NCBI GenBank assembly: GCA_945876095.1 | Contig: CAMCMP010000016.1 | Coordinates: forward strand, 19,538 to 83,537 | Length of the DNA stretch: 64,000 bases | Direction: 5' to 3' | DNA from: Chitinophaga pinensis | GTDB taxonomy: Bacteria > Bacteroidota > Bacteroidia > Chitinophagales > Chitinophagaceae | Shown here: positions 47,637 through 57,044 of the stretch, piece by piece | Position numbering within the stretch: the stretch's first letter is position 1 | How the letters are laid out: every line of letters begins with the position of its first letter | The notes under the pieces: model-generated | The model's database searches: none | Told to the model about the DNA's origin: nothing | The model's input: the letters and a program-made list of their open reading frames with translations, nothing else | Program-made: the position numbers and the translations under genes

Positions 47637-48419
47637 TTATTTTGGTGAAACAATATAATAAACAGCCGTAGTGAAAAAATTTCTTACAAACGGGATCGAT
47701 TTAATCCAATTCAATTGCGTTCTTGGTTTCCATCCAAATTTGTATTCATACACTGGATTGACTAACCAATGCTTTTGTAATAAAATTTGATACCCAGTTT
47801 TATTGATTATTCTTTCAAAACGTTCTATTGAAATTCCAGTTTCTTTAATTTCTACTAAATCATCTGAATACTGTTTATTAACTTTTAATAATAATTTAAA
47901 CATTGACATTGGGAGTAAATGCCAATAGGGAGCCTTACCAAGCCAGCCTTTTAACATTTGCTGATGACCACCGAAAGGCATTTGCCATGGAGGAAAAGCA
48001 AATAAAATTACTCCATTGGGTTTTAAGAAATTTTTCATCCATTTTATCAGTTTTTCCTGATCATGAATATGTTCAATCACATCCTTTAAAACGATAATGT
48101 CAAACTTTGATTTAAAATCCTTTTCAGCATCTACGTCATAAATATTGCTATTGATTAACCTTACCTTACCATCTGCTATTTCAGGTTGTAACCATTCTGT
48201 AGCTTTTTCTAACCAATAAGGATACATTTCCACTCCGGTACAATAACATCCTTGTTCACAAAATGCCCTTAGTAAGGAACCTTGCCCACACCCAATCTCT
48301 AACAATTGCATTCCAGGCTCAATTACTTTCACATTTTGAATAAATGGTATTATCCATTTTCGAACGTTTGAAAGTTGAATCTCAAAATACTTTTTATCGT
48401 CTGTATGAAAATCGTACAT
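47637..48419 (-). CDS. Class I SAM-dependent methyltransferase
   Basis: A 260-residue methyltransferase. The SAM loop is QLLEIGCGQGSLLRAF, the acidic strand is CTGVEMYPYWLEKA, and DIIVLKDVIEHIHDQ with LKPNGVILFAFPPW follow as in type 11 methylases. The C-terminal part is rich in aromatic and basic residues and could touch the membrane, which suggests a lipid or glycan substrate. It lies 25 nt after parE; a functional tie to topoisomerase is not evident. Confidence 0.8.
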   Translation of the reverse strand: MYDFHTDDKKYFEIQLSNVRKWIIPFIQNVKVIEPGMQLLEIGCGQGSLLRAFCEQGCYCTGVEMYPYWLEKATEWLQPEIADGKVRLINSNIYDVDAEKDFKSKFDIIVLKDVIEHIHDQEKLIKWMKNFLKPNGVILFAFPPWQMPFGGHQQMLKGWLGKAPYWHLLPMSMFKLLLKVNKQYSDDLVEIKETGISIERFERIINKTGYQILLQKHWLVNPVYEYKFGWKPRTQLNWIKSIPFVRNFFTTAVYYIVSPK

Positions 48420-48444
48420 AAGTTCTTTAAATAAATTAAAGCCA

Positions 48445-50346
48445 CTATTGAGTAGATGGAATTTCCTCTACTAAATCTAAATCCACTTTTAAATTATCAA
48501 TAATAAAATCTTGTCTACTGGGTGTATTCTTGCCCATATAATATTCCAGTAATTGTTGAATATGTGTATCTGGCAACATCATGACAGGTTGTAATTTCAT
48601 ATCTTCTCCTATAAAACGGGCAAACTCATTCGGACTAATTTCACCTAATCCTTTAAATCTTGTAATCTCAGGCTTTGAGCCTAATTTTTTTATAGCTTTA
48701 TCTTTTTCAACTTGGTCATAACAATAAATAGTTTCTTGTTTATTCCTAACTCTAAATAAAGGAGTTTCTAAAATATAAACATGTCCATTTTTAACAAGGT
48801 CAGGAAAAAATTGTAGAAAAAAAGTCATTAGCAGTAAGCGGATATGAAGTCCATCCACATCTGCATCGGTTGCAAATACAATGTTATTATATCGAAGCGT
48901 ATCATATCCGTCCTCAATATTCAAAGCATGTTGCAATAAATTGAATTCCTCATTTTCATAAACTACTTTTTTTGTTAAACCAAAGCAATTAAGCGGTTTA
49001 CCTCTTAAACTAAAAACTGCTTGTGTATTAACATTTCTTGCCTTAGTAATACTTCCACTTGCACTATCTCCTTCGGTGATGAATATGGTGCTTTCTTTTT
49101 GCTTTTCAAGGATGTTTTCTTTATCTTTTCCAGAGGCTTCATCATTATAATGAAACTTACAATCCCTGAGTTTTTTATTATGAAGATTCGCCTTTTTAGC
49201 TCTTTCGTTAGCTAATTTTCGTATTCCTGATAATTCTTTTCTCTCCCTTTCATTTTGTTCAATTCTTTTTTTCAAGGCATCGGCAGTCACAGGATTTTTA
49301 TGCAGATAATTATTTAATTCTTTTCCTAAAAAATCTCCGATAAAGTTTTTCATACTTGGACCACCTTCAAAAACAGTTTGGGATCCTAATTTTGTCTTAG
49401 TCTGACTTTCAAATACAGGTTCTTGAACTCTAACACTCAACGCAGCACAAATACTTCCTCTAATATCTGCTGCATCGTAATCTTTCTTAAAAAAATCTCT
49501 GATTGCTTTTACGTAGCATTCCCTGAAGGCAGCCAAATGTGTACCACCTTGAGTAGTAAACTGTCCATTTACAAAACTATAATATTCCTCACCATAAGCA
49601 CTTTCATGGGTGATTGCTAATTCAATATCTTCTCCTTTTAAATGGATGATAGGGTATCTTATTTCATCTTCATTGGTTTTTCGCTGCAAAAGATCTAATA
49701 ACCCATTTTTACTTACATAACGTTTTCCATTGAGATTCATTACCAAACCTGCATTGAGGTAGCAATAATTCCAAAACTGATTATCTAAATATTCTTGTAC
49801 AAAATGAAAATTCTTAAAGATAGATTCATCTGGAATAAATGATACAAAAGTTCCATTCTCTTCCTTTGTAACAGACTCTTTGTGCTCTTTTAGTAAAACC
49901 CCTTTTTGAAATTCAGCAGTTTTTTCTTTTCCTTCGCGGTAAGCAGTTACTTTAAAATAATCACTCAATGCATTGACAGCCTTGGTACCTACTCCATTTA
50001 GCCCAACACTTTTTTGAAATGCTTTGCTATCATACTTAGCCCCTGTATTAATTTTACTAACCACATCTACTACTTTTCCTAATGGAATACCTCTTCCATA
50101 GTCCCTTACCATGATATTTTTACCATCAATATTTACATCTACATGTCTTCCATGACCCATTGTGTGCTCATCAATACAGTTATCTATTACCTCTTTAATT
50201 AATACATATACACCATCATCTGGACTACTTCCATCACCCAATTTCCCAATGTACATTCCAGGCCTAAGTCGAATATGCTCTTTCCAGTCAAGACTCCTAA
50301 TTGAATCTTCATTGTATTCCCCAGCTATTTTTTCTTTTTCAGTCAT
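48445..50346 (-). CDS. parE: DNA topoisomerase IV subunit B
   Basis: A 633-residue GHKL-type ATPase subunit. ATP-site motifs are [13 protein letters not shown] and [11 protein letters not shown], and [14 protein letters not shown] closes the lid. The TOPRIM part has [11 protein letters not shown] and [16 protein letters not shown], with the C-terminal [11 protein letters not shown] start at the ATG at 50346; a TTG nine codons upstream also lies in frame. Length is right for ParE and short for GyrB. The promoter is not obvious; TATATTTG on the minus strand near 50500 would give a 150-nt leader. Confidence 0.92.
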   Translation of the reverse strand: MTEKEKIAGEYNEDSIRSLDWKEHIRLRPGMYIGKLGDGSSPDDGVYVLIKEVIDNCIDEHTMGHGRHVDVNIDGKNIMVRDYGRGIPLGKVVDVVSKINTGAKYDSKAFQKSVGLNGVGTKAVNALSDYFKVTAYREGKEKTAEFQKGVLLKEHKESVTKEENGTFVSFIPDESIFKNFHFVQEYLDNQFWNYCYLNAGLVMNLNGKRYVSKNGLLDLLQRKTNEDEIRYPIIHLKGEDIELAITHESAYGEEYYSFVNGQFTTQGGTHLAAFRECYVKAIRDFFKKDYDAADIRGSICAALSVRVQEPVFESQTKTKLGSQTVFEGGPSMKNFIGDFLGKELNNYLHKNPVTADALKKRIEQNERERKELSGIRKLANERAKKANLHNKKLRDCKFHYNDEASGKDKENILEKQKESTIFITEGDSASGSITKARNVNTQAVFSLRGKPLNCFGLTKKVVYENEEFNLLQHALNIEDGYDTLRYNNIVFATDADVDGLHIRLLLMTFFLQFFPDLVKNGHVYILETPLFRVRNKQETIYCYDQVEKDKAIKKLGSKPEITRFKGLGEISPNEFARFIGEDMKLQPVMMLPDTHIQQLLEYYMGKNTPSRQDFIIDNLKVDLDLVEEIPSTQ

Positions 50347-50741
50347 TTTTCTTTTATATAAAGTCTTTACCAAATTATATTTAAAAACTCATTTTCTAAT
50401 TTTATAGAATTATTGAAGGGAGATTTCTTTGTCTTTAGATATAATTTTTATTTTATTTGTTTCAGGATTCAAAAATACTAATTTATTTAGCATTTTGATG
50501 ATATTGCAAATATAACAAATCAAGTTGTCGGAGTTAAGAAGGGTTATAAACAGTTGTGCATAAACAAATTCTCGTAGTATTGTATTAAATAAAAGTTTAA
50601 TGTTTTAAAATATAGTACAATAAATATGAAATTATAAGTATCAAAAAGATTTGTAGGCTATCATTTATGATATTACGAGGTAGTTATAAAAAGGAAGCTC
50701 TATCTTGCTAAAACAATTTATAATTACTAAAAATATTAGAA
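50347..50741. other. 395-bp divergent spacer (parE and YkgJ-type gene)
   Basis: No coding frame is seen. The minus strand contains TATATTTG near 50508, a possible -7 box for parE without a clear -33 element. The right half is AT-rich with no visible hairpin, repeat or promoter match for the YkgJ-type gene. Confidence 0.4.
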
Positions 50742-51239
50742 TTGCAACTAATTACAGATTTAGTTAAGATTAAACAGATAGCAGAAGAAAAAGAGGTTGA
50801 AAACGATCATTTTCAAAGTTTTTTGAAACATCAAAATGAAAAACAAATTGATTCACTCATTCAGGAGTTAAATGAATCTATAACCCCACAAATTGACTGT
50901 ACAAACTGTGGTAATTGTTGTAAATCTTTAATGATTCATATCACAAGTGAAGAAACAGTTCAACTATCTAATCACCTAAATATATCAGTGGATCAGATAA
51001 AAGAACAATATATTGAACAAAGCGAACAGGGACAAATGATAATGAATACGGTACCCTGCCATTTCTTAACTAATACTTCTTGTTCAATTTACGAACATCG
51101 ATTTACCGAATGTAGAGAATTTCCTCACCTTCATAAACCACATTTTATTAGAAGATTGTTTAGTACAATGCGTTATTATGAAATTTGTCCTATTATTTTT
51201 AATGTAGTAGAACAATTGAAAATAGACCTCGAATATTAA
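50742..51239 (+). CDS. YkgJ-family cysteine-cluster protein
   Basis: A 165-residue cytosolic protein. The cluster CTNCGNCCKSL near residue 54, with later cysteines in VPCHFLTNTSCSIYEHRFTEC and EICPIIF, is the YkgJ (UPF0153) pattern, thought to bind zinc or an iron-sulfur centre. Start is TTG: an in-frame stop (TAA) lies 21 bases upstream and no ATG comes between, and relatives begin with a similar ELITDL-type segment. Function unknown. Confidence 0.8.
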   Translation: MQLITDLVKIKQIAEEKEVENDHFQSFLKHQNEKQIDSLIQELNESITPQIDCTNCGNCCKSLMIHITSEETVQLSNHLNISVDQIKEQYIEQSEQGQMIMNTVPCHFLTNTSCSIYEHRFTECREFPHLHKPHFIRRLFSTMRYYEICPIIFNVVEQLKIDLEY

Positions 51240-51358
51240 TTGAAACCAATTCTTGAATATTAAAATCCTATTTTCAAAATATGTCAACAGTTTCAAATAT
51301 TAAAAGGGATTATGTTTTCTAATAAATTTTATTCAACTTTACAATAAATCATTTTACA

Positions 51359-52057
51359 ATGAAAAAAATAGTAAGCAACTTCTCTAGTATCATTTTACTT
51401 TTTATATTTTTTTCCTGTTCAGCCCAACCAAAGTCGGTTTTGACTGCTGATGAATTTGAAAAAAATATGAGCGGTTCAGTTTCTGTTCAAATTCTTGATG
51501 TAAGATCTTCTGAAGAGTATAATTCTGGTCATATTAAAAATGCCCTTCTTGCCGATTGGAGAGATCCTGTAGAATTCAATAGAAGGATAAGTTTTATTGA
51601 TAAAGACAAACCCGTATATGTTTATTGCTTAGGGGGTGGAAGAAGTTCAGCTGCTGCTGCTAAAATGAGAGAAATGGGTTATCAACAAGTATTTGAGTTG
51701 CAAGGGGGAATGAATTCATGGAAATCTACAAATAAGTCAATCGAAGGCAAAACAACTCAAAAACAGATGAGTATCATCGAGTTTAATAATTCAATTAAAG
51801 GAACCAATTGGGTATTGGTAGATTTTGGTGCTGAATGGTGTCCTCCATGTAAAAAAATGGAGCCTGTTTTAGCAAGTCTTCTAAAAAACAATTCCAAAAT
51901 AACAATTGTAAAAGTGGATGGTGGAAAAGATGAAGATATTTTAAAGACATATAATGTAACTGCACTCCCAGTCTTTATTCTTTTCAAAGATGGTAAACAA
52001 GTGTGGCGTAAAGACGGTGTTGTTAGTGAAAAAGAGATTGCAGCTAATTTGTTTTAG
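51359..52057 (+). CDS. Rhodanese-thioredoxin fusion lipoprotein
   Basis: A 232-residue exported protein. The signal ends in FIFFSC (lipobox, C20). Residues about 28-125 are a rhodanese domain: VQILDVRSSEEYNSGHI and YCLGGGRSSAAA, with the catalytic C90. Residues about 140-230 are a thioredoxin domain with WCPPCKKM (C161, C164) and the cis-Pro loop TALPVFILFKDG. It probably handles sulfane sulfur or disulfides in the periplasm, with the thioredoxin module as reductant for the persulfide. No obvious partner gene adjoins it. It converges with the Mur ligase gene (27 nt). Confidence 0.88.
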   Translation: MKKIVSNFSSIILLFIFFSCSAQPKSVLTADEFEKNMSGSVSVQILDVRSSEEYNSGHIKNALLADWRDPVEFNRRISFIDKDKPVYVYCLGGGRSSAAAAKMREMGYQQVFELQGGMNSWKSTNKSIEGKTTQKQMSIIEFNNSIKGTNWVLVDFGAEWCPPCKKMEPVLASLLKNNSKITIVKVDGGKDEDILKTYNVTALPVFILFKDGKQVWRKDGVVSEKEIAANLF

Positions 52058-52084
52058 GAATGATTCTACAAAAAACTATTTCAC

Positions 52085-53464
52085 TTATAAATTATCCCAT
52101 AATTGCTTACTATAATTCTCTAAACTAGGATCTCTAGCTCCCATTAATAATAGAACACAATTTTCATTTAAATGAGAACGAATTTCTTTTAAAAATTGAT
52201 TTCTATCTTCTATAAAAAAGGCATTTTTACCTAATTTTTTTATATCATTTATTAAATCGTTGGAAGAGATATCTTTCACAGCAGTACCTCCAGCATAAAA
52301 AATTTCACTCATCCATATCTCATCAGTTGGCCTTAACACATGTGATATTTCTTTTACAAAATCTGTTCTTAGAAATCTAGTAGGTCCATAACCATGTGGT
52401 TGAAACCAAGCTATAACCTTGGGAGAAATATTTTGACAGGCAGCAATTGAAGCCGCACATTTTGCAGGATTATGGGCATAATCATCTATAACCCATACCC
52501 CTTTTTTTTGTCCTAAAACCTGATGTCTACGATATATACCTTCATACTTATTTAGTGCCTGAGAACAGATTGGTAAACTAACGCCAATGATATTAGCAAT
52601 ACAAGCTGCAGCCAGCGCATTTTCCATGTTGTGTTTGCCTACCGTATTGATTGAAAAAGTAACCTCTTTAATTGAAAATTGAATAGAAAATCCTTCTTGA
52701 TGAAAATTTTCAGCCATATAACCAGCAGAAATATTTTTATCAACACTAAAATCTATTTCTTGATTTGAAGATAATTTAGCAGATAATAGATTGGATTGAT
52801 TGACAACGAATTTGCCCTTTGTATTATTTTTAAATTGCGTGAATATATTTAATAGCTCATCTATTTCCTGGTGATCTTTATCAATATTAAGCAATAGGCC
52901 TATTTCAGGATGATATTGTACAATAGAGCCATCACTTTCGTCGGCTTCTATCACTAACCACTCTCCTGCTCCTACTTGTGCATTACCAATTTTTCCTTCC
53001 CGAATAATACTTACTAAACCAGCACCACTTATGATACTAGGTTGTAACCCAGCAAACTTTAATATATCAAATAACATAGCACTGGTAGTACTTTTTCCAG
53101 AAGTTCCTCCAATGGCAATGGTTTTTTTACTATTGGTTATTAAAGCCAAAAGTTCGGATCGCTTGATAATGGGAATACCTAATTGAATAGCTTTTTGAAC
53201 TTCGAATACAGTATTTTCTACTGCGGTTGAAACCACTACTAATTCTGTTTTATCTGTAATACCATCTCCATTTTGTAAAAAGCAATGTATGCCTTCCAGC
53301 TCCAATTTGTCTTTGGTTTCATTATAGGTATCGATAGTAAAAAAACGATCACTGCCTGAAACTTGTTTACCAATACCAGATAAATATTGGGCAATTGCGC
53401 TCATACCCGTTCCAGCAACACCAATAAAAAAAACATTCTTGAAATCATTTATCCCGGTAATCAT
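52085..53464 (-). CDS. MurC-like Mur ligase (isolated, divergent)
   Basis: A 459-residue Mur ligase of the MurC/Mpl branch. The N-terminal Rossmann domain has FFIGVAGTGMSAIAQYLSG and SGSDRF. The ATP loop reads IGGTSGKSTTSAML, whereas MurC normally has G-T-H-G-K-T; the central EADESDGS and the INTVGKHNMENALAAAC segment are as in MurC. The late motifs are DDYAHNPAK and FQPHGYGPTRF, where MurC has D-D-Y-G-H-H-P and F-Q-P-H-R-Y. This gene is outside any cell-wall gene group, so it may add alanine to recovered MurNAc or have taken another ligation. It lies 15 nt after an MFS gene. The true murC probably lies elsewhere in the genome. Confidence 0.78.
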   Translation of the reverse strand: MITGINDFKNVFFIGVAGTGMSAIAQYLSGIGKQVSGSDRFFTIDTYNETKDKLELEGIHCFLQNGDGITDKTELVVVSTAVENTVFEVQKAIQLGIPIIKRSELLALITNSKKTIAIGGTSGKSTTSAMLFDILKFAGLQPSIISGAGLVSIIREGKIGNAQVGAGEWLVIEADESDGSIVQYHPEIGLLLNIDKDHQEIDELLNIFTQFKNNTKGKFVVNQSNLLSAKLSSNQEIDFSVDKNISAGYMAENFHQEGFSIQFSIKEVTFSINTVGKHNMENALAAACIANIIGVSLPICSQALNKYEGIYRRHQVLGQKKGVWVIDDYAHNPAKCAASIAACQNISPKVIAWFQPHGYGPTRFLRTDFVKEISHVLRPTDEIWMSEIFYAGGTAVKDISSNDLINDIKKLGKNAFFIEDRNQFLKEIRSHLNENCVLLLMGARDPSLENYSKQLWDNL

Positions 53465-53479
53465 AGAATATAATATTGA

Positions 53480-54700
53480 TCAACTTATGGTAGAATTAAG
53501 GCGTAATGTTTTATAGGCAAAATATAAACCCAATGCCATTAATATACTGCCTAAAAAAAAGGAAGCTCCTGCAAACTGAAATGGAGCAGTTGGGTGGGTA
53601 AAATAGGAGAATAGACTAGTCATTATTACTGGTCCAATAATACTGGTTAGACTCATTATACTAGTTAATCCACCTTGAAGTTCACCTTGTTGGTTGGAAG
53701 GTACCTGACCAGAAATGATTGATTGAAGAGCAGGACCACAGATACCTCCAAGGCAATAAGGCACTAAAAATACAAACATCATCCAGCTTTGAGATGCAAA
53801 TGCAAATAAAACTAAGCCAAGTGTATAAAGAGCCATACCAACATAAACACTTCTTTTATTTCCAATTAATGGATTAATGAATCTAATTAATCCACCCTGA
53901 ACAATACCTACTAATAAACCAACTAAACCCAAGGAAATCCCAATCATTTTAGGGTTCCAACTAAATTGTTGAATTGTAAAGAAAGACCAAATACTTTGAA
54001 CCGAATTGGTAGCTAAATAAATTAAAAAATAAGAAATAACTAGACCATTGACAGCTGGATATTTTTTTAGCTGTTTTATAGAGCTAAATGGATTAGATCT
54101 TTTCCAATCAAATTTTCTTCTATTTTCTAATGACAATGATTCTGGTAAAACGAAATATCCATAGATAAAATTTAAAAAACTTAATAATGCAGCAACCATA
54201 AAAGGAACTCGAAGACCAAATTGTCCGAGCAGTCCTCCTATAACCGGACCTAGAATAAAGCCAACACCAAAAGCTGCTCCCACCATTCCAAAATTTTGAG
54301 CCCTATTTTGAGGAGTACTAATATCTGCTATATATGCTGTAGCAGTAGTAAAACTAGCACCTCCTAATCCTGCAATTATTCTACCTAAAAATAACCATCC
54401 AATGGATGGTGCAATAGCTAAAAATATATAATCTATACCTAGTCCAAATAAAGATATCAATAGAATAGGTCGACGTCCATATCGGTCACTTAAATTGCCT
54501 AATAAGGGTGCGAAAATAAATTGCATTACTGCATAAGAAAAAGCAAGCCATCCGCTGTATCTAGAGGAATCACTGACCGAACCCTGGATTAATTCCTTAA
54601 TTAAACCCGGAACCACAGGAATAATTAATCCAATACCAGTGACATCAATTAATAAAGTTATAAAAATAAAGCTGATAGCAGCTGTTCGGTTAGAAGCCAT
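53480..54700 (-). CDS. MFS transporter of the TetA/multidrug type
   Basis: A 406-residue, 12-span major facilitator. Motif A is GNLSDRYGRRPIL between spans 2 and 3, and motif C is GAAFGVGFILGPVIGGLLG in span 5, the mark of drug/H+ antiporters. FIFITLLIDVTGIGLIIPVVP at the start is typical of TetA-like exporters. It uses a TGA stop, rare in this window. The Mur ligase gene follows after 15 nt, so the pair may move and process a small compound together, which is only an inference. Confidence 0.85.
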   Translation of the reverse strand: MASNRTAAISFIFITLLIDVTGIGLIIPVVPGLIKELIQGSVSDSSRYSGWLAFSYAVMQFIFAPLLGNLSDRYGRRPILLISLFGLGIDYIFLAIAPSIGWLFLGRIIAGLGGASFTTATAYIADISTPQNRAQNFGMVGAAFGVGFILGPVIGGLLGQFGLRVPFMVAALLSFLNFIYGYFVLPESLSLENRRKFDWKRSNPFSSIKQLKKYPAVNGLVISYFLIYLATNSVQSIWSFFTIQQFSWNPKMIGISLGLVGLLVGIVQGGLIRFINPLIGNKRSVYVGMALYTLGLVLFAFASQSWMMFVFLVPYCLGGICGPALQSIISGQVPSNQQGELQGGLTSIMSLTSIIGPVIMTSLFSYFTHPTAPFQFAGASFFLGSILMALGLYFAYKTLRLNSTIS

Positions 54701-54778
54701 TGTACAAAGATAATAGGACCTTTCTCTATTGAAACAAAATGTTGTAAAGATTTATTAAGGCTATAAAATAGGATGAGC

Positions 54779-54812
54779 ACAAAAAAAGAGCTCAATTAGA
54801 GCTCTTTTTTTA
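54779..54812 (-). terminator. Rho-independent terminator of the RRM gene
   Basis: A 13-bp stem (54781-54793 with 54799-54811), a five-base loop and A/T runs at both ends; it works on both strands but sits 18 nt after the RRM stop on the minus strand. Confidence 0.88.
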
Positions 54813-54829
54813 AGTATATCAGTTTGGAA

Positions 54830-55144
54830 TTACCATCTGTTACCACCTCCGCCACCGCGGTTGTTAGAATAACCACCACGACTTCCGCCGCCTGATCTTT
54901 CTTCTCTTTCCTTTGCAATTGAAACAGACATTGCTCTTCCTTCAACTTCTTTGTTGTTTAAAGAAGCCATTGCTTCTTTACCTTCTTCTTCTGAAGGCAT
55001 TTCAACAAAACCAAAACCACGTGAGCGACCAGATTCTCTGTCCATAATAACTTTAGCTGAAGAAACTTCGCCAAATTTTGAAAAAAGTTCGTTAAGCTCA
55101 GCATCATTTGTGTTGAAACTTAAATTTGAAACGTAAATGTTCAT
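54830..55144 (-). CDS. RRM-type RNA-binding protein with glycine-rich tail
   Basis: A 104-residue protein with a single RNA recognition motif: NIYVSNLSFNTN is RNP-2, and SRGFGFVEM is RNP-1. The tail is glycine- and arginine-rich (RSGGGSRGGYSNNRGGGGG). Such small proteins in bacteria bind RNA broadly and are often cold-responsive. The long leader of about 140 nt between its promoter and start supports regulation at the RNA level. Function in this group is not well known. Confidence 0.9.
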   Translation of the reverse strand: MNIYVSNLSFNTNDAELNELFSKFGEVSSAKVIMDRESGRSRGFGFVEMPSEEEGKEAMASLNNKEVEGRAMSVSIAKEREERSGGGSRGGYSNNRGGGGGNRW

Positions 55145-55288
55145 AATCTTAAAAATTAATTAATAAAAAATAAAATACCTGTGATGGTAACTAAAAACAA
55201 ACTTTTAAGAAGAGAAAACTAATACGTGGAGAAGTAAAAAATTGAATCTATCTATAAACGATGTGCTCATTGAGCTAATATCACAATA

Positions 55289-55317
55289 CAAATGTAAGTA
55301 TATTATATCATATTCAA
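55289..55317 (-). promoter_or_regulatory. Bacteroidota-type promoter of the RRM gene
   Basis: On the minus strand TTG (55315-55317), an 18-nt gap, then TACATTTG (55289-55296). The leader to the start codon is about 140 nt, which is long for this genome. Confidence 0.6.
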
Positions 55318-55373
55318 TCATTTATTATGTAAAAGAAAGAATACTCTTACCAAATGATTATAAGATTAAGTAT

Positions 55374-55416
55374 AAAAAGCTATTTTTCTTATCCATTAAA
55401 AGATAAGAAAAATAGC
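55374..55416 (-). terminator. Long-stem terminator of the acyl-CoA-binding protein gene
   Basis: A perfect 15-bp stem (55379-55393 with 55402-55416), an eight-base loop and, on the minus strand, a run of five T. It starts just after the stop codon of the gene. Confidence 0.8.
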
Positions 55417-55422
55417 CAATAT

Positions 55423-55680
55423 TCAGGACTGTAAGCTTTTCACAAGATCTATGTAAGCTTGTTTAGCTTCTAAAGAAGACTTTCCCTTTAGTTCCTCCCA
55501 TGCAGTATACTTTGCCTTAGCAACAAAATCAAATGGATTAGAAGGGGCTTCAATATTTATATCTCCTTCTGTTGCTTGTTTGAAGTATGCATATAGCTGA
55601 AGTAAAATTTCATTACTTGGTTTCTCAGAAAGTTTTTTACTATCTACCACCGCCAAATCAAATGATTCATTTATATCCAT
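55423..55680 (-). CDS. Acyl-CoA-binding protein
   Basis: An 85-residue, four-helix acyl-CoA-binding protein. The family motifs are LQLYAYFKQATEGD (residues about 27-40) and KAKYTAWEELKGKSSLEAKQAY, with the conserved Y-x-x-x-K-Q-A-T-x-G-D and the A-W-x-x-x-x-G pattern. It holds long-chain acyl-CoA esters in the cytosol. The family is best known in eukaryotes but is present in some Bacteroidota. It uses a TGA stop. A 70-nt gap separates it from the 156-residue unknown gene. Confidence 0.9.
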   Translation of the reverse strand: MDINESFDLAVVDSKKLSEKPSNEILLQLYAYFKQATEGDINIEAPSNPFDFVAKAKYTAWEELKGKSSLEAKQAYIDLVKSLQS

Positions 55681-55751
55681 AATTTTTTTTTATAAAATTA
55701 CCTAATTAATAATTCTGAAACAATTATTCTAAATAAAATTCAATTTGATAA

Positions 55752-56222
55752 TTATAGTTGGTTAAATTGTTTAAAATAGTCGTATTGAAGATCCTCGTGT
55801 AAAGTTGAAATAAGTTGTTCAATTTTTTTTAACTGTAGCTGATAAATATTATTTAAAACAGAACTTTTATCAATAGGTATCTCCTTTTTGATTAAAGTTT
55901 TACAAAAATATAGTAATAATTCAACCTCTACCTGTTTGGATCCAGTAAGACGAATATATTTAACTGTCGATCTAATTATTTTCCGAAGCGACTTTTTAAT
56001 AAAATAAATAGTTGAATAATTAATTGTTTCAAATTGAGTATCAATTTCTAATTTAACCTGTTCGATATATGCATTCTCATTATGAGATTCAAAAAGTAAA
56101 TAAGTCAATAACTCTTTATTATCTTTTTTAAACTTGGCCAATTTTAAACAGAGTTCAATCAATATCGATGGATTGGTTATAGTTAATTCATGTTTTATTT
56201 CACTTATTGTTGCTGTCTTCAT
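55752..56222 (-). CDS. Conserved helical protein of unknown function
   Basis: A 156-residue protein, almost all helix, without a signal or membrane segment. It begins ATISEIKHELTITNPSILIE and has LCLKLAKFKKDNKELLTYLLF and IYFIKKSLRKIIRSTVKYIR as recognisable conserved stretches; the pattern looks familiar from other Bacteroidota, but I know no function. Rich in lysine and leucine, it may bind nucleic acid or a partner protein. Upstream of it lies a 230-bp spacer with no promoter match I trust. Confidence 0.6.
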   Translation of the reverse strand: MKTATISEIKHELTITNPSILIELCLKLAKFKKDNKELLTYLLFESHNENAYIEQVKLEIDTQFETINYSTIYFIKKSLRKIIRSTVKYIRLTGSKQVEVELLLYFCKTLIKKEIPIDKSSVLNNIYQLQLKKIEQLISTLHEDLQYDYFKQFNQL

Positions 56223-56449
56223 ACAATTAAAATTAATTATTTCTCTTTTATAAAACAGGTTTTGATTACATAATTAATAGTATAAATTTTATGAACTCAT
56301 CTATAAAACTCATGATTTCCTATCAATAAAATTGAATTCGTTAAGATAAACTAGGTATTTGAGTCATTGATGAGTTTAAATATTTACATAACTTCATTCA
56401 TCCAATATATATGTTAATAAGGTTTAACTTACACTGTAAATTTGAAACA

Positions 56450-57007
56450 ATGAAAAAAACATTTTATATAATTTTATTTTTTTTAGCATTTTCAATATCT
56501 AGCGATGCTCAATTTTACAAATCACTTTTACCGAATGGTGAATTTTCAGATTCCTTAACAAAAATTATAGTAGATTTTAATACCAATTTCAATTTGATTC
56601 AGGGTCAGGAAATGACTCCACAATTAGAAATGAATGTATACCAATCCAAAACATCCTTGCCTGGAGCACTTCATTGTTCTATTATTAGATATCATTCTAG
56701 ATTAGATACTTCTGCTAGCTGGCAGGCAATATTATATGATGGAGAAGATTATAAAGAAGCTTTTAAAATTTATAAAGATATTTTTAACCAATTGAAGAAA
56801 AGCAAAATAATCACTGCTGATAAAAAGACTGCAAAATTTAAAGGTGAATTACAAAAACCTAAAGAATCAGTAAGGTTTGCATCTACTGAGTTAATATTAG
56901 AAACAACTGATTTGATCTATCGCAATTTTTTTGCTCAAATTCAATTAAACTCAACTATTGATGGTTGGGAAGTACAAATGAATTTAATTAACAAATACAT
57001 GTATTAA
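56450..57007 (+). CDS. Hypothetical exported protein
   Basis: A 185-residue protein with a clean signal peptide (KKTFYIILFFLAFSISSDAQ). The mature part has about 160 residues with no motif I can name. The ATG at 56450 was chosen because the earlier ATG at 56411 would place 13 polar residues before the signal. TAAATTTG (56437-56444) lies right before the start, so if it is a -7 box the transcript would be almost leaderless; no -33 partner is seen. Converges with lptD. Confidence 0.6.
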   Translation: MKKTFYIILFFLAFSISSDAQFYKSLLPNGEFSDSLTKIIVDFNTNFNLIQGQEMTPQLEMNVYQSKTSLPGALHCSIIRYHSRLDTSASWQAILYDGEDYKEAFKIYKDIFNQLKKSKIITADKKTAKFKGELQKPKESVRFASTELILETTDLIYRNFFAQIQLNSTIDGWEVQMNLINKYMY

Positions 57008-57044
57008 GGGTGTGTATTTAAAATCAAATTGATTAAAAAATAAA

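Noticed and set aside
54781..54811. Palindrome as an attachment or operator site
   Set aside because: Position after the RRM stop, with A and T tails, fits a terminator better.
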